A stretch of DNA of 26,094 bases. Origin: an uncultured Collinsella sp. (GTDB lineage Bacteria; Actinomycetota; Coriobacteriia; Coriobacteriales; Coriobacteriaceae). Positions 7,905 to 15,312 of this stretch are shown here, in pieces. The DNA lies in the NCBI GenBank assembly GCA_902478995.1, contig CABSNF010000023.1, positions 1 to 26,094 on the forward strand, written 5' to 3'. Under the pieces are notes generated by a model. It saw nothing but the letters and a program-made list of their open reading frames with translations, was not told the origin of the DNA and did no database searches. The translations under genes were made by a program, and so were the position numbers. Position 1 is the stretch's first letter. Each line of letters starts with the position of its first letter.

Positions 7905-8687
7905 ATGCTTACCAAACGCGTGATTCCCTGCTTGGACGTCAAGGACGGCCGTGTGGTCAAAGGCGTCAACTTTGTGAGCCTGCGCGATGCGGGCGACCCG
8001 GTGGAGCTAGCGCGTGCCTACGATCGCGAGGGTGCGGACGAGGTCGTCTTCCTGGACATTACCGCCACGAGCGACAACCGTGCGACGACCATCGAGATGG
8101 CGGCGCACGCGGCCGAGGAGCTCGCCATTCCCTATACCGTGGGCGGCGGCTTTCGCGACTTGGCGGGCATGCGGACCATGGTTGCCGCCGGTGCCGACAA
8201 GGTGTCGCTCAACTCGGCGGCCGTGCGTGACCCGTCGCTGATTAGCCAGGCTGCCGCGGCTTTTGGCAGTCAGGCCGTGGTCGTGGCGATCGATGCCAAG
8301 CGCGTCGGTTTGCCCGGAGAGCCGGGTGCCGACAAGTGGGAGGTCTACACGGCGGGCGGCCGCAACGCCACGGGTATCGACGCGGTGGCGTGGGCCGAGG
8401 AAGCGGCTCGTCGCGGCGCCGGCGAGATCTTGCTGACCAGTATGGACCGCGACGGCACCAAGGCCGGCTTTGACCTGGCGCTCACCCGTGCCGTGGCGCG
8501 CGCGGTGCCGATTCCGGTGATCGCAAGCGGCGGCGTGGGCACGCTCGAGCATTTTGCCGAGGGTGTGATTGAGGGCGAGGCCGATGCCGTGCTGGCGGCG
8601 AGCGTCTTTCACTTTGGGACGTTCAGCATTCGCGAAGTCAAAGAGTATATGGCCTCTCAAGGTATTCCTGTGAGGCTGGACTTCTAA
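7905..8687 (+). CDS. hisF: Imidazole glycerol phosphate synthase, cyclase subunit
   Basis: 260 residues, three bases after the hisA stop, with GGGGAGGAG at 7890-7898. It is a (beta/alpha)8 barrel that uses ammonia from HisH to convert PRFAR to imidazoleglycerol phosphate and AICAR. Asp11 (IPCLDVKDGRVVKG) and Asp130 (VAIDAKR) match the known catalytic pair, and GAGEILLTSMDRDGTKAG (171-188) is a HisF signature. VGGGFRDL (79-86) and VIASGGVG bind the substrate phosphates. Length and motifs are normal. Confidence 0.97.
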   Translation: MLTKRVIPCLDVKDGRVVKGVNFVSLRDAGDPVELARAYDREGADEVVFLDITATSDNRATTIEMAAHAAEELAIPYTVGGGFRDLAGMRTMVAAGADKVSLNSAAVRDPSLISQAAAAFGSQAVVVAIDAKRVGLPGEPGADKWEVYTAGGRNATGIDAVAWAEEAARRGAGEILLTSMDRDGTKAGFDLALTRAVARAVPIPVIASGGVGTLEHFAEGVIEGEADAVLAASVFHFGTFSIREVKEYMASQGIPVRLDF

Positions 8688-8698
8688 TGCTGCGGCTT

Positions 8699-8789
8699 GC
8701 CCAGGCACCCGACCTTCCGGCTTCAACCCTCCTCGCGTACTTAAGTACGCGTCGTCGGGCTTGTCGCTCGGAATCTCGGGCACCTGGAC
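8699..8789. repeat. Large imperfect palindrome between hisF and hisI
   Basis: A 91-bp imperfect stem-loop centred on the perfect 18-bp palindrome CGCGTACTTAAGTACGCG (8734-8751). The outer arms are near 8699-8718 and 8770-8789, with about 15 of 20 positions complementary. No T-run follows. It interrupts an otherwise tightly packed his cluster and looks like an inserted repeat unit, not a terminator. Confidence 0.6.
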
Positions 8790-8829
8790 AACCCTCGCCG
8801 ACCGGCGATGTTTAAATTGGGGAATTGAA

Positions 8830-9159
8830 ATGAGAGAAATTACTACTCCAGCGGATCTTAAATACGACGCCAAAGAATTGATTCCTTGTGTGGTTCAGCA
8901 GTATGACACCGGCGAGGTGCTTATGGTTGCTTGGATGAACGAGGAGTCGGTGGGGCTGACGCTCAAGACCGGTACCACGTGGTTTTGGAGCCGCAGCCGT
9001 CAGGAGCTCTGGAACAAGGGCGCGACGAGCGGCAATATGCAAGAGGTCAAGGAGCTCTGGGCCGACTGCGATAACGATACACTGCTGGTCAAGGTCGACT
9101 CGCCGGGTCCGGCCTGCCATACCGGCAACCGTACCTGCTTCTTTAAAAAACTCGCGTAG
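8830..9159 (+). CDS. hisI: Phosphoribosyl-AMP cyclohydrolase
   Basis: 109 residues. GGGG at 8819-8822 sets the ATG at 8830. It opens the purine ring of phosphoribosyl-AMP, step 3 of the pathway. The signature WSRSRQELWNKGATSGN (53-69) is present. The metal sites are ADCDND (Asp79, Cys80, Asp81, Asp83) and the zinc cysteines Cys96 (GPACHTGN) and Cys103 (RTCFF). It is the stand-alone cyclohydrolase, not fused to HisE as in enterics; hisE follows 45 bp later. Confidence 0.97.
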   Translation: MREITTPADLKYDAKELIPCVVQQYDTGEVLMVAWMNEESVGLTLKTGTTWFWSRSRQELWNKGATSGNMQEVKELWADCDNDTLLVKVDSPGPACHTGNRTCFFKKLA

Positions 9160-9204
9160 GGCGGGCGCTCGATTAGACGCTCGGCCACCAGAAAGGATTG
9201 AACC

Positions 9205-9522
9205 ATGGGTGTGCGCACCGCAAACGTTCAGGATGGAAATATCGGTGAGACGCTGACAGGTCTGGCCGAGGTGATTCACGGTCGTCGCGATGCGTCGCCA
9301 CAGGAGAGCTACACCGCTCGTCTGTTGACCGACGTCGAGGACGAGCTGCTCAAGAAGCTTGCCGAGGAGGCGAGCGAGGTCATCATGGCCTGCAAGGATA
9401 ACGACCACGATCACATTCGCTATGAGGCCGGCGACCTGGTCTACCACTTGCTCGTGACGCTTGAGCGCTACGGCATCACCCTCGACGAGTTGGCCGGCGA
9501 ACTCAACGCCCGCCGCCACTAG
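9205..9522 (+). CDS. hisE: Phosphoribosyl-ATP pyrophosphohydrolase
   Basis: 105 residues. GAAAGGA at 9191-9197 precedes the ATG. It removes pyrophosphate from phosphoribosyl-ATP, step 2 of the pathway. It is an all-alpha MazG-like NTP pyrophosphatase: the magnesium-binding ExxE...ExxD pattern is visible as AEEASEVI (Glu54, Glu55, Glu58) and YEAGDLVYH (Glu74, Asp77). It is the last gene of the + strand his cluster and converges on the PHP phosphatase gene across an inverted repeat. Confidence 0.95.
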   Translation: MGVRTANVQDGNIGETLTGLAEVIHGRRDASPQESYTARLLTDVEDELLKKLAEEASEVIMACKDNDHDHIRYEAGDLVYHLLVTLERYGITLDELAGELNARRH

Positions 9523-9561
9523 TCGTTTGGGACAGTCTTTGTTGGTGTAACGGGGTCATGG

Positions 9562-9630
9562 AAGTTGCGGTGAAATAGGGACTGTTTAAGCGCTTCATCA
9601 GGCAAAACAATCCCTATTCCACCGCAACTT
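9562..9630. repeat. Palindromic repeat, AGTTGCGGTG family, copy 1
   Basis: Arms 9562-9587 and 9605-9630 are complementary at 24 of 26 positions, both exceptions being G-T wobbles. They start and end with AAGTTGCGGTG and CACCGCAACTT. The element lies between the convergent hisE and PHP phosphatase genes. Related elements are at 16318-16384 and 17901-17971; the terminal 12 or so bases are conserved while the centre differs. In this position it could also stop transcription from both sides. Confidence 0.85.
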
Positions 9631-9642
9631 ATGAAGGGATGG

Positions 9643-10554
9643 CTAGTCGAGGGGCGTGGGTTCCCATTCGCCGGTGGGGTGGGGGATGTCGAAGGTTCGA
9701 TAACCGCAGTCGTAGGCGTGGGCTTGTGCCTCGTGGATATTCCAGCAGATGTCGCAGGCGCGGTGCGCGTCCGAGCCAAAGGTGATGGGTACCTCGGCAT
9801 GGGCGAAGCAGCGCAACAGCCCCGTCGAGGGGTAATAGTCGTCGAGGCCCTTGCGCGGTGCGGCGGTCGAGACCTCAACGCGGCGACCTGTATCGTGGGC
9901 GCATTCGGCCATCTGCCCCCAGAACGGCGTCGGGTCAAAGTCGGGCGCAAAGCCTTCCTTCGAAAAGCGCATGACCAGGTCGGGATGGGCCATTACGTCA
10001 AAGTTGAGTGAGCTTTCGCAGGCGCGGCACCAGTCGTCGACGTAGCGCTCCCACACGCCGTGTACCCCCAGGTTTTCCCAAACATGCAGGTTGGTGTCAT
10101 CATCGATCCAGCCGCAGCGCGAATCGGGTGTATCGGGGCGAGCGACGTCTTCCGTTCCCGCCGCACCCGCGGCACCGGCCATGATATCGCCCGGATAGCC
10201 AATCCAGTGCACACTGCCCAAGCGCACTATGGCACTCGCGGACCAGCGCTCAACCAGAGGCTCGCAACCTTCGTACCAGTCGCATTCAAAGCCATAGATA
10301 AAGCTGAGCTCCGGCGCGATCTGCGCGGTGAGCTTGCGGGCGTCCTCAAAGGCCAGACGATGTGCCGTCAGGTCACCCTCGACAACCTGTACTTCGCAGT
10401 TGGCGTCCATGCTGACGGGCAGGGTGAGGTGATCGGTCGAGACCATGACGCGGCAACCGGCCGCAGCAGCGGCGCGAACGTTGTCCTCAAACGAGGCATG
10501 TCCGTCCGAAAACGAGGTGTGGGTGTGGCAATCGACCAGCGGGCATGCGGGCAT
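9643..10554 (-). CDS. PHP-family histidinol-phosphatase
   Basis: 303 residues. I chose the ATG at 10554, with AAGGAG complementary to 10560-10565; a longer frame upstream has no family resemblance. PHP-domain metal ligands are visible: DCHTHTSFSD (His10, His12, Asp17), STDH (Asp41, His42), Glu90 (YGFECDW), His116 (GSVHWI), His190 (VMAHPDL) and Asp262/His264 (FGSDAH). These fit the HisK/HisJ type of L-histidinol-phosphate phosphatase. The his cluster encodes every other step but no phosphatase, and this gene converges on hisE, so a role in histidine synthesis is a strong inference. Another PHP phosphoesterase activity cannot be excluded. Confidence 0.85.
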   Translation of the reverse strand: MPACPLVDCHTHTSFSDGHASFEDNVRAAAAAGCRVMVSTDHLTLPVSMDANCEVQVVEGDLTAHRLAFEDARKLTAQIAPELSFIYGFECDWYEGCEPLVERWSASAIVRLGSVHWIGYPGDIMAGAAGAAGTEDVARPDTPDSRCGWIDDDTNLHVWENLGVHGVWERYVDDWCRACESSLNFDVMAHPDLVMRFSKEGFAPDFDPTPFWGQMAECAHDTGRRVEVSTAAPRKGLDDYYPSTGLLRCFAHAEVPITFGSDAHRACDICWNIHEAQAHAYDCGYRTFDIPHPTGEWEPTPLD

Positions 10555-10875
10555 GGCGACTCCTTTGCATTTGGCGAATCCGCTCCATTGTAACGTTGCA
10601 GCTCTCAACACGCCGCGCGCGCCGGAGCTCGAAATCGATTGAAAAGGCTGCGCGGCGCGGCCTCGCTTGCTCCAATACATGTACATCAGCCTCCAAAAGC
10701 TGCAAATAATGACATGTTTGGAGGCTGATGTACATGTTTGGCCGGGGCGGTGGAGTGTCGGTTTCTTGTCGACAAGGAAAATCGCGCTCATCACGCGCCG
10801 TCACACTCGCGCAGCCTGCGATGTGCTAGCGTTTGGGTGAACAAAACGAGCCCGCGCGGAAAGGATCCAGACCGT
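10555..10875. other. Divergent intergenic region with a 21-bp palindrome
   Basis: No gene is seen. It separates the divergent PHP phosphatase (-) and LarC2-like (+) genes, so it should hold promoters for both. A -10-like TACAAT on the - strand lies at 10587-10592, without a clear -35. On the + strand GGAAAGGA (10858-10865) serves the LarC2-like gene. The main structure is the perfect inverted repeat at 10677-10737. Confidence 0.5.
10677..10737. repeat. Perfect 21-bp inverted repeat in divergent region
   Basis: ACATGTACATCAGCCTCCAA (plus one A) at 10677-10697 pairs exactly with 10717-10737, around a 19-base loop. ATGTACAT within each arm is itself a palindrome, and ACATGT occurs three times. 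It could be a large operator for the divergent genes or an inserted palindromic element. Confidence 0.8.
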
Positions 10876-11361
10876 ATGCAATGCGATAGCACATCCCCGC
10901 TGTCTCGCGAGACTGATGCGCCCGAAACTATCGTCAAACTGGAGTGCGACATCGATGATGCGTCGCCCGAGGTGCTTGCCTACGCTGCCGATTGCCTGCG
11001 CAAGGCCGGCGCCCGCGAGGTGCATTGGTTGCCGCTTTACTGCAAAAAGGGCCGCCCCGGCTGGCAGCTGCAGGTAATCTGCTCGCACGATGATATCGAG
11101 CGCTTGCAGACGATTATCTTTTTGGAGACCACGACCAACGCCATTCGTCGCCAGGTGATGGAACGCGTTTGCCTGCCACGCCGCTTTGAGCGCGTAACGA
11201 CGCCATGGGGCGAGGTATCCGTTAAGGTGGCGACCCTGCCCGACGGCAGCGAGCGCGCGGCTCCCGAGTACGAGGATTGCGCCCGTCTTGCCCGCGAACA
11301 TGGCGTGCCGCTCCAACGCGTGATGCAGGCGGCTCAGAGCGCGGCGCTGCGATTCGAGTAA
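10876..11361 (+). CDS. Stand-alone LarC2-like protein (nickel-pincer cofactor LarC C-terminal domain)
   Basis: 161 residues; GGAAAGGA at 10858-10865 supports the ATG. It matches the C-terminal half of LarC (formerly DUF111): LECDIDDASPEVLAYAADCL (22-41), LYCKKGRPGWQLQVIC, IIFLETTTNAIRR and APEYEDCARLAREHGVPLQRV follow the family in order. LarC inserts nickel into the pyridinium-dithiocarboxylate cofactor of lactate racemase, and its C-terminal part binds CTP. In Lactiplantibacillus LarC1 and LarC2 are joined by a programmed frameshift. Here no LarC1 domain or larA, larB or larE is seen in the window, so the protein either works with a distant LarC1 or has another role. Family assignment is firm; function is uncertain. 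Confidence 0.75.
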   Translation: MQCDSTSPLSRETDAPETIVKLECDIDDASPEVLAYAADCLRKAGAREVHWLPLYCKKGRPGWQLQVICSHDDIERLQTIIFLETTTNAIRRQVMERVCLPRRFERVTTPWGEVSVKVATLPDGSERAAPEYEDCARLAREHGVPLQRVMQAAQSAALRFE

Positions 11362-11434
11362 CACGGTAGATGGGCTCCGCATCCGCCGGACCCCGTATTT
11401 AGCCCCCATCAACCCCATTCGAAAGGATCTCCCC

Positions 11435-11983
11435 ATGAAATACCTCATCGCCTCCGACATCCACGGCTCGGCATATTGGAGCGAACGCCTTTGCGCCGCC
11501 ATCGAGTCCGAGCAGCCCGATCGCATTGTGCTGCTGGGCGACCTGCTCTACCACGGCCCGCGTAACGACCTGCCGCGCGACTACGCTCCCAAGCGCGTGA
11601 TTCCGCTGCTCAACGCCCTGGCCGACCGCATCATCGCGGTGCGCGGCAACTGCGACGCCGAGGTCGACCAGATGGTGCTCGACTTTCCCATCATGGCCGA
11701 CTATGCCACGTTATTCGACGAGAACGGCCGCGAGCTGTTCCTGACGCACGGCCACGTTTTTGGCGCCGGTATGCACAACAGCGTCGACCACGCGCCCGCG
11801 CTGCCCGAGGGCTCCGCGCTCGTCTACGGTCACACGCACATCAAGGTCAACGAAGCGAGCGAGGAGCATCCTGGTCTGTGGCTCTTCAACCCCGGCAGCG
11901 TGAGCATCCCCAAGGACGGTACGCACAGCTACGGCATCTACGAGGGCGGCGCGTTCCGCCACGTGATCATGGAGGAGGACTAG
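11435..11983 (+). CDS. yfcE: YfcE-type metallophosphoesterase
   Basis: 182 residues; GAAAGGA at 11421-11427 precedes the ATG. It is a small calcineurin-like phosphodiesterase of the YfcE/MJ0936 family. Two-metal ligands are visible: Asp8 and His10 (SDIHG), Asp36 (LLGDLLYHGPRN), Asn72 (RGNCD), His105 (LTHGH) and His133/His135 (YGHTHI), and NPGSVSIPK (152-160) is a family hallmark. The natural substrate is not known for the family. The stop is two bases before mazG, with GGAGGAGG at 11971-11978 serving mazG, so the two are probably cotranscribed. Confidence 0.93.
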   Translation: MKYLIASDIHGSAYWSERLCAAIESEQPDRIVLLGDLLYHGPRNDLPRDYAPKRVIPLLNALADRIIAVRGNCDAEVDQMVLDFPIMADYATLFDENGRELFLTHGHVFGAGMHNSVDHAPALPEGSALVYGHTHIKVNEASEEHPGLWLFNPGSVSIPKDGTHSYGIYEGGAFRHVIMEED

Positions 11984-11985
11984 CC

Positions 11986-12846
11986 ATGGCCGAGCATATG
12001 GCTCAGCAAAATGCCGAGGGTTCGCGTGACCTGTCCACGCTGGTAGATGCATCGGCCGAGCTGCAGCATCTGGTGCAGACCATCTGGCGTCTGCGTCAGC
12101 CCGACGGCTGCCCGTGGGACCGCGAGCAGACGCACCGCAGCATTGGCAAGAACATGATCGGGGAGGCCTACGAGGCGCTCGACTGCATCGAGGCCGACGA
12201 CGCGGCGCACCTGCGCGAGGAGCTGGGCGACGTGCTCATGCAGGTAGTGTTGCATGCGCAGATCGCGGCGGACGCCGGCGAGTTTACGCTGGCCGACGTG
12301 GCGCACGATATCGACGCCAAGCTCATTCGCCGTCATCCGCACGTGTTTGGCGATGCGGATGCCGACAGCTCTGACGAGGTGCTCAAGATTTGGGACGAGG
12401 TCAAGCTTGCCGAGAAGGCCGCCAAGGACAAGGCCGTGGCGGCAGGCGAGGCCGCGCCCGAGGGGCTGCTCGACGGCGTGCCCACGCACCTGCCGGCGCT
12501 GATGCAAGCGCAAAAGGTCTCGCGCAAGGCGGCTGCCGTGGGCTTTGAGTGGGAGACGGTCCAGGATGTGTGGGACGAGGTCGCCGAGGAGCGTGCCGAG
12601 TTTGAGGCCGAGGCCCCTGGCTCGCCCGAGCGCGAAATGGAGTTTGGCGATCTGCTCTTTGCCCTGGTCAACGTCGCGCGCAAGGAGGGTATCGACGCCG
12701 AGAGCGCCCTGCGCGCGAGCACGGCCAAGTTTCGCCGTCGCTGGGCTGCGATGGAGCAGATGGCGGCCGATGCCCACGTGGATCTTGCCGAGCTTTCGAC
12801 CCACGGCCTCAACGACCTGTGGGATGCCGCAAAGGCGGAGGAGTAA
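11986..12846 (+). CDS. mazG: Nucleoside triphosphate pyrophosphohydrolase MazG
   Basis: 286 residues. I chose the ATG at 11986, seven bases after GGAGGAGG in the end of the upstream gene; a second in-frame ATG at 11998 is possible. Two tandem MazG domains are visible. The first has LRQPDGCPWDREQTH (36-50) and EAYEALDCIE...REELGDVLMQ with magnesium ligands Glu60, Glu63, Glu79 and Asp82. The second carries EREMEFGDLLFALVNVAR. It hydrolyses NTPs to NMPs plus pyrophosphate, removing aberrant nucleotides. mazG just upstream of eno is also seen in mycobacteria. Confidence 0.95.
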   Translation: MAEHMAQQNAEGSRDLSTLVDASAELQHLVQTIWRLRQPDGCPWDREQTHRSIGKNMIGEAYEALDCIEADDAAHLREELGDVLMQVVLHAQIAADAGEFTLADVAHDIDAKLIRRHPHVFGDADADSSDEVLKIWDEVKLAEKAAKDKAVAAGEAAPEGLLDGVPTHLPALMQAQKVSRKAAAVGFEWETVQDVWDEVAEERAEFEAEAPGSPEREMEFGDLLFALVNVARKEGIDAESALRASTAKFRRRWAAMEQMAADAHVDLAELSTHGLNDLWDAAKAEE

Positions 12847-12850
12847 GACT

Positions 12851-12896
12851 GCGGGAACGACGGGCTGACACGCCTCATCGTTCCCGCTAAATTTTT
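12851..12896 (+). terminator. Rho-independent terminator after mazG
   Basis: GCGGGAACGA (12851-12860) pairs exactly with TCGTTCCCGC (12878-12887), and TAAATTTTT follows. It lies five bases after the mazG stop and ends the LarC2-yfcE-mazG group. Confidence 0.8.
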
Positions 12897-12917
12897 CGAA
12901 AATCAAGTGTATCCCTC

Positions 12918-12962
12918 GGCTAACTTAGGGCATAATGCAAAAAGTGCGACATGGCTAACTTA
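12918..12962 (+). promoter_or_regulatory. Candidate eno promoter with a 10-bp direct repeat
   Basis: CATAAT at 12931-12936 resembles a -10 box but has no clear -35 partner. GGCTAACTTA occurs at 12918-12927 and again at 12953-12962, 35 bases apart, flanking the -10 candidate. The pair might be a regulator-binding repeat. Confidence 0.3.
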
Positions 12963-13035
12963 CGGAGACGCACCGATGGTGCACGGTCAGCCGGTCGCTT
13001 GCATCCACTACGTTTCCAAGTGAGAGGGAGACAAC

Positions 13036-14325
13036 ATGAGCGATATTTTGGACGTTTACGGTCGCGAGGTGCTCGACAGCCGCGGCAATCCCACCGTCGA
13101 GGTCGAGGTTGTGCTCGAGGACGGTAGCTTCGGTCGCGCGATGGTGCCTTCGGGCGCTTCGACCGGTGCCTTTGAGGCTTGCGAGCTGCGCGATGGCGAC
13201 AAGGGCCGCTATCTGGGCAAGGGCGTCTCTCAGGCCGTCGAGCACGTCAACAACGAGTGCGCCAATGCCGTCGTCGGCCTCGACGCCTTCGACCAGCGTG
13301 CCGTCGATGCCGCGCTGATTGCCGCGGACGGTACCCCCAACAAGACCAAGCTCGGTGCCAACGCCATCCTGGGCGTGTCGCTGGCCGTTGCCCGCGCCGC
13401 TGCCGAGTCGGCGGGCCTGTCGCTGTACCAGTACCTGGGCGGCGTCAACGCTCACCTGCTGCCCACGCCCATGATGAACATTCTCAACGGCGGCGTGCAT
13501 GCCGACAACAACGTCGACTTCCAGGAGTTCATGATCATGCCCGTGGGTGCTCCGAGCTTTGCCGAGGGCCTGCGTTGGTGCGCCGAGGTCTACCACACCC
13601 TCAAGGGCGTGCTGCACGAGGCCGGCCTGGGCGGCGGCGTGGGCGACGAGGGCGGCTTTGCCCCCAACCTTAAGACCAATGCCGAGCCGTTCGAGTACAT
13701 CACCAAGGCCGTGGAGAAGGCCGGCTTTAAGCCCGGCATCGACTTCATGTACGCCATGGACCCGGCCTCGACCGAGTTCTACAACGCCGAGACCGGCATG
13801 TACGAGCTCAAGGGCGAGGGCGTGGAGTACACGAGTGCCCAGATGGTTGATTACTGGGAGAAGCTCGTCGACACCTATCCCATCATCTCCATCGAGGACG
13901 GCATGGCCGAGGAGGACTGGGACGGCTGGGTTGAGCTCACCCGTCGCATTGGCAACAAGGTGCAGCTGGTGGGCGACGACCTGTTCGTCACCAACACCGA
14001 GCGCCTCAAGAAGGGCATCGAGCTGGGTGCCGCCAACGCGATCCTGATCAAGGTCAACCAGATCGGCACGCTCACCGAGTCGCTCGAGGCCATCGAGACC
14101 GCCAAGGAGGCCGGCTACGCTTGCATCGTGAGCCACCGTTCCGGCGAGACCGAGGACTCCACGATCGCCGACCTGGTCGTGGGCGTCAACGCCGGCCAGA
14201 TCAAGTCGGGCGCCCCGTGCCGCAGCGACCGTATCGCCAAGTACAACCAGCTCATCCGCATCGAGGACGAGCTCGAGGGCAGCGCGCGTTACGCCGGCAA
14301 GGCCGCGTTCTACAACATTCGCTAG
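13036..14325 (+). CDS. eno: Enolase
   Basis: 429 residues; GAGGGAG at 13022-13029 precedes the ATG. It interconverts 2-phosphoglycerate and phosphoenolpyruvate in glycolysis. Family motifs appear in order: EVLDSRGNPTVEVEV near the N-terminus, SGASTGAFEACELRDGD, GVHADNNVDFQEFMIMP, GVGDEGGFAPN, SIEDGMAEEDWDGW, LVGDDLFVTN, ILIKVNQIGTLTE and the C-terminal VSHRSGETED. The three magnesium-ligand acids are in these motifs, as is the catalytic lysine of LIKVNQ. Length is typical. A terminator follows about 75 bp after the stop. Confidence 0.99.
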   Translation: MSDILDVYGREVLDSRGNPTVEVEVVLEDGSFGRAMVPSGASTGAFEACELRDGDKGRYLGKGVSQAVEHVNNECANAVVGLDAFDQRAVDAALIAADGTPNKTKLGANAILGVSLAVARAAAESAGLSLYQYLGGVNAHLLPTPMMNILNGGVHADNNVDFQEFMIMPVGAPSFAEGLRWCAEVYHTLKGVLHEAGLGGGVGDEGGFAPNLKTNAEPFEYITKAVEKAGFKPGIDFMYAMDPASTEFYNAETGMYELKGEGVEYTSAQMVDYWEKLVDTYPIISIEDGMAEEDWDGWVELTRRIGNKVQLVGDDLFVTNTERLKKGIELGAANAILIKVNQIGTLTESLEAIETAKEAGYACIVSHRSGETEDSTIADLVVGVNAGQIKSGAPCRSDRIAKYNQLIRIEDELEGSARYAGKAAFYNIR

Positions 14326-14398
14326 GCACGCGGAGGTCGCGGGGGCGGGGAAGACTCGGATTTGCCTTGCTCCAGCCGGGCGCTGTTGAGCACCATTG

Positions 14399-14430
14399 GG
14401 CGCTGGGCCATATGACTCAGCGCCTTTTTT
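14399..14430 (+). terminator. Rho-independent terminator after eno
   Basis: GGCGCTG (14399-14405) pairs with CAGCGCC (14418-14424), followed by TTTTTT (14425-14430). It separates eno from the divIC-ppx pair. Confidence 0.85.
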
Positions 14431-14521
14431 ATGTCGAGCAAAGGCTGGCGAAGGCGGTGCGGGCGCTCGTGCTATAACTAGAATACTTAGCGCAAACAAA
14501 CCTCAACCGCACAAGGCGCAC

Positions 14522-15292
14522 ATGGATCAGATTTACGACAACAGGTACTATTCCGCCGGTTCGCGTGAGCCGTCGCCTCGCCGTGCGCGCACGGTGCAGC
14601 TCGGTGGGTCCGCCTACGCCGGCGCCGACCGCTCCATGCAGCGACCGACAAGCGCCTCACACTCCCGTGCTCAAATGAATACGCCGACGGACCGTCCGCC
14701 ACGTTCGGTGCGCCCGGCGCATTCGGAGCATGCTCAGCGTTCTTCGGCTCAAACGCATGAAAAGCCGAGTAGGCCCTCGAACCGTCTTTCGGGCTCGGAC
14801 TTCATGCATTACGCCAACGATAACGCGGTGGTCAAGGCAATCTACGACTTTACCCACGGTCCCCAGCGAGGGCTGTTTGTTGGCATTGTCGTCGCCCTGG
14901 CGCTCGTGAGCCTGTACTTCCCCGTGCGCGACCTGTATGTTGCAAAACGCTCGAGCGACATCTTGGCCAAGCAGGTCGAGATTCGCGAGCAATATAACGA
15001 CGACCTGCAAAAAAGCGTCGACAAGCTGCTCTCGGAGGAGGGTATCAAGGACGCGGCATCCGAGGATCTGGGTCTGGTGATGCCCGGCGAGAAGAGGATT
15101 GAAGTGCAGGGCCTGGACGACGATTCGGGTGCCTCGTCGAGTCAGAAGTCGTCGAACGCCAAGAAGGCCAGCGAAGTTGCCAAGGAAATCGAAGAAGTCG
15201 GTAAGGACGCGCCGTGGTACATCCAGGCGCTCGACATGCTGTTTGGGTTTAACGGTGTCGAGGGCCAGACGGTCGTGTCCAACGGCAAATAG
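14522..15292 (+). CDS. DivIC/FtsB-like septum formation initiator
   Basis: 256 residues. I chose the ATG at 14522, preceded by a weak AAGG at 14513; an AT-rich TATAACTAGAATAC at 14473-14486 may be its -10. Residues 1-100 are a long hydrophilic cytoplasmic region rich in Ser, Arg and Pro. One membrane helix follows (about 119-138, GIVVALALVSLYFPV), then a coiled coil (ILAKQVEIREQYNDDLQKSVDKLLSE) and the segment GIKDAASEDLGLVMPGEKRIEV that fits the DivIC/FtsB family. It would act with FtsL/FtsQ in the divisome. The position between eno and ppx is conserved in actinobacteria. The tail is Ser/Lys rich with a final aromatic segment. Confidence 0.8.
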   Translation: MDQIYDNRYYSAGSREPSPRRARTVQLGGSAYAGADRSMQRPTSASHSRAQMNTPTDRPPRSVRPAHSEHAQRSSAQTHEKPSRPSNRLSGSDFMHYANDNAVVKAIYDFTHGPQRGLFVGIVVALALVSLYFPVRDLYVAKRSSDILAKQVEIREQYNDDLQKSVDKLLSEEGIKDAASEDLGLVMPGEKRIEVQGLDDDSGASSSQKSSNAKKASEVAKEIEEVGKDAPWYIQALDMLFGFNGVEGQTVVSNGK

Positions 15293-15312
15293 CGCCCGGA
15301 GGGGAGCCGGCA

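Noticed and set aside
10555..10794. An N-terminal extension of the PHP phosphatase
   Set aside because: The upstream frame runs through the 21-bp palindrome, and AAGGAG is placed correctly for the ATG at 10554.
10555..10875. A frameshifted LarC1 half upstream of the LarC2-like gene
   Set aside because: The interval is only 321 bases, is dominated by a palindrome, and shows no LarC1-like translation in any frame.
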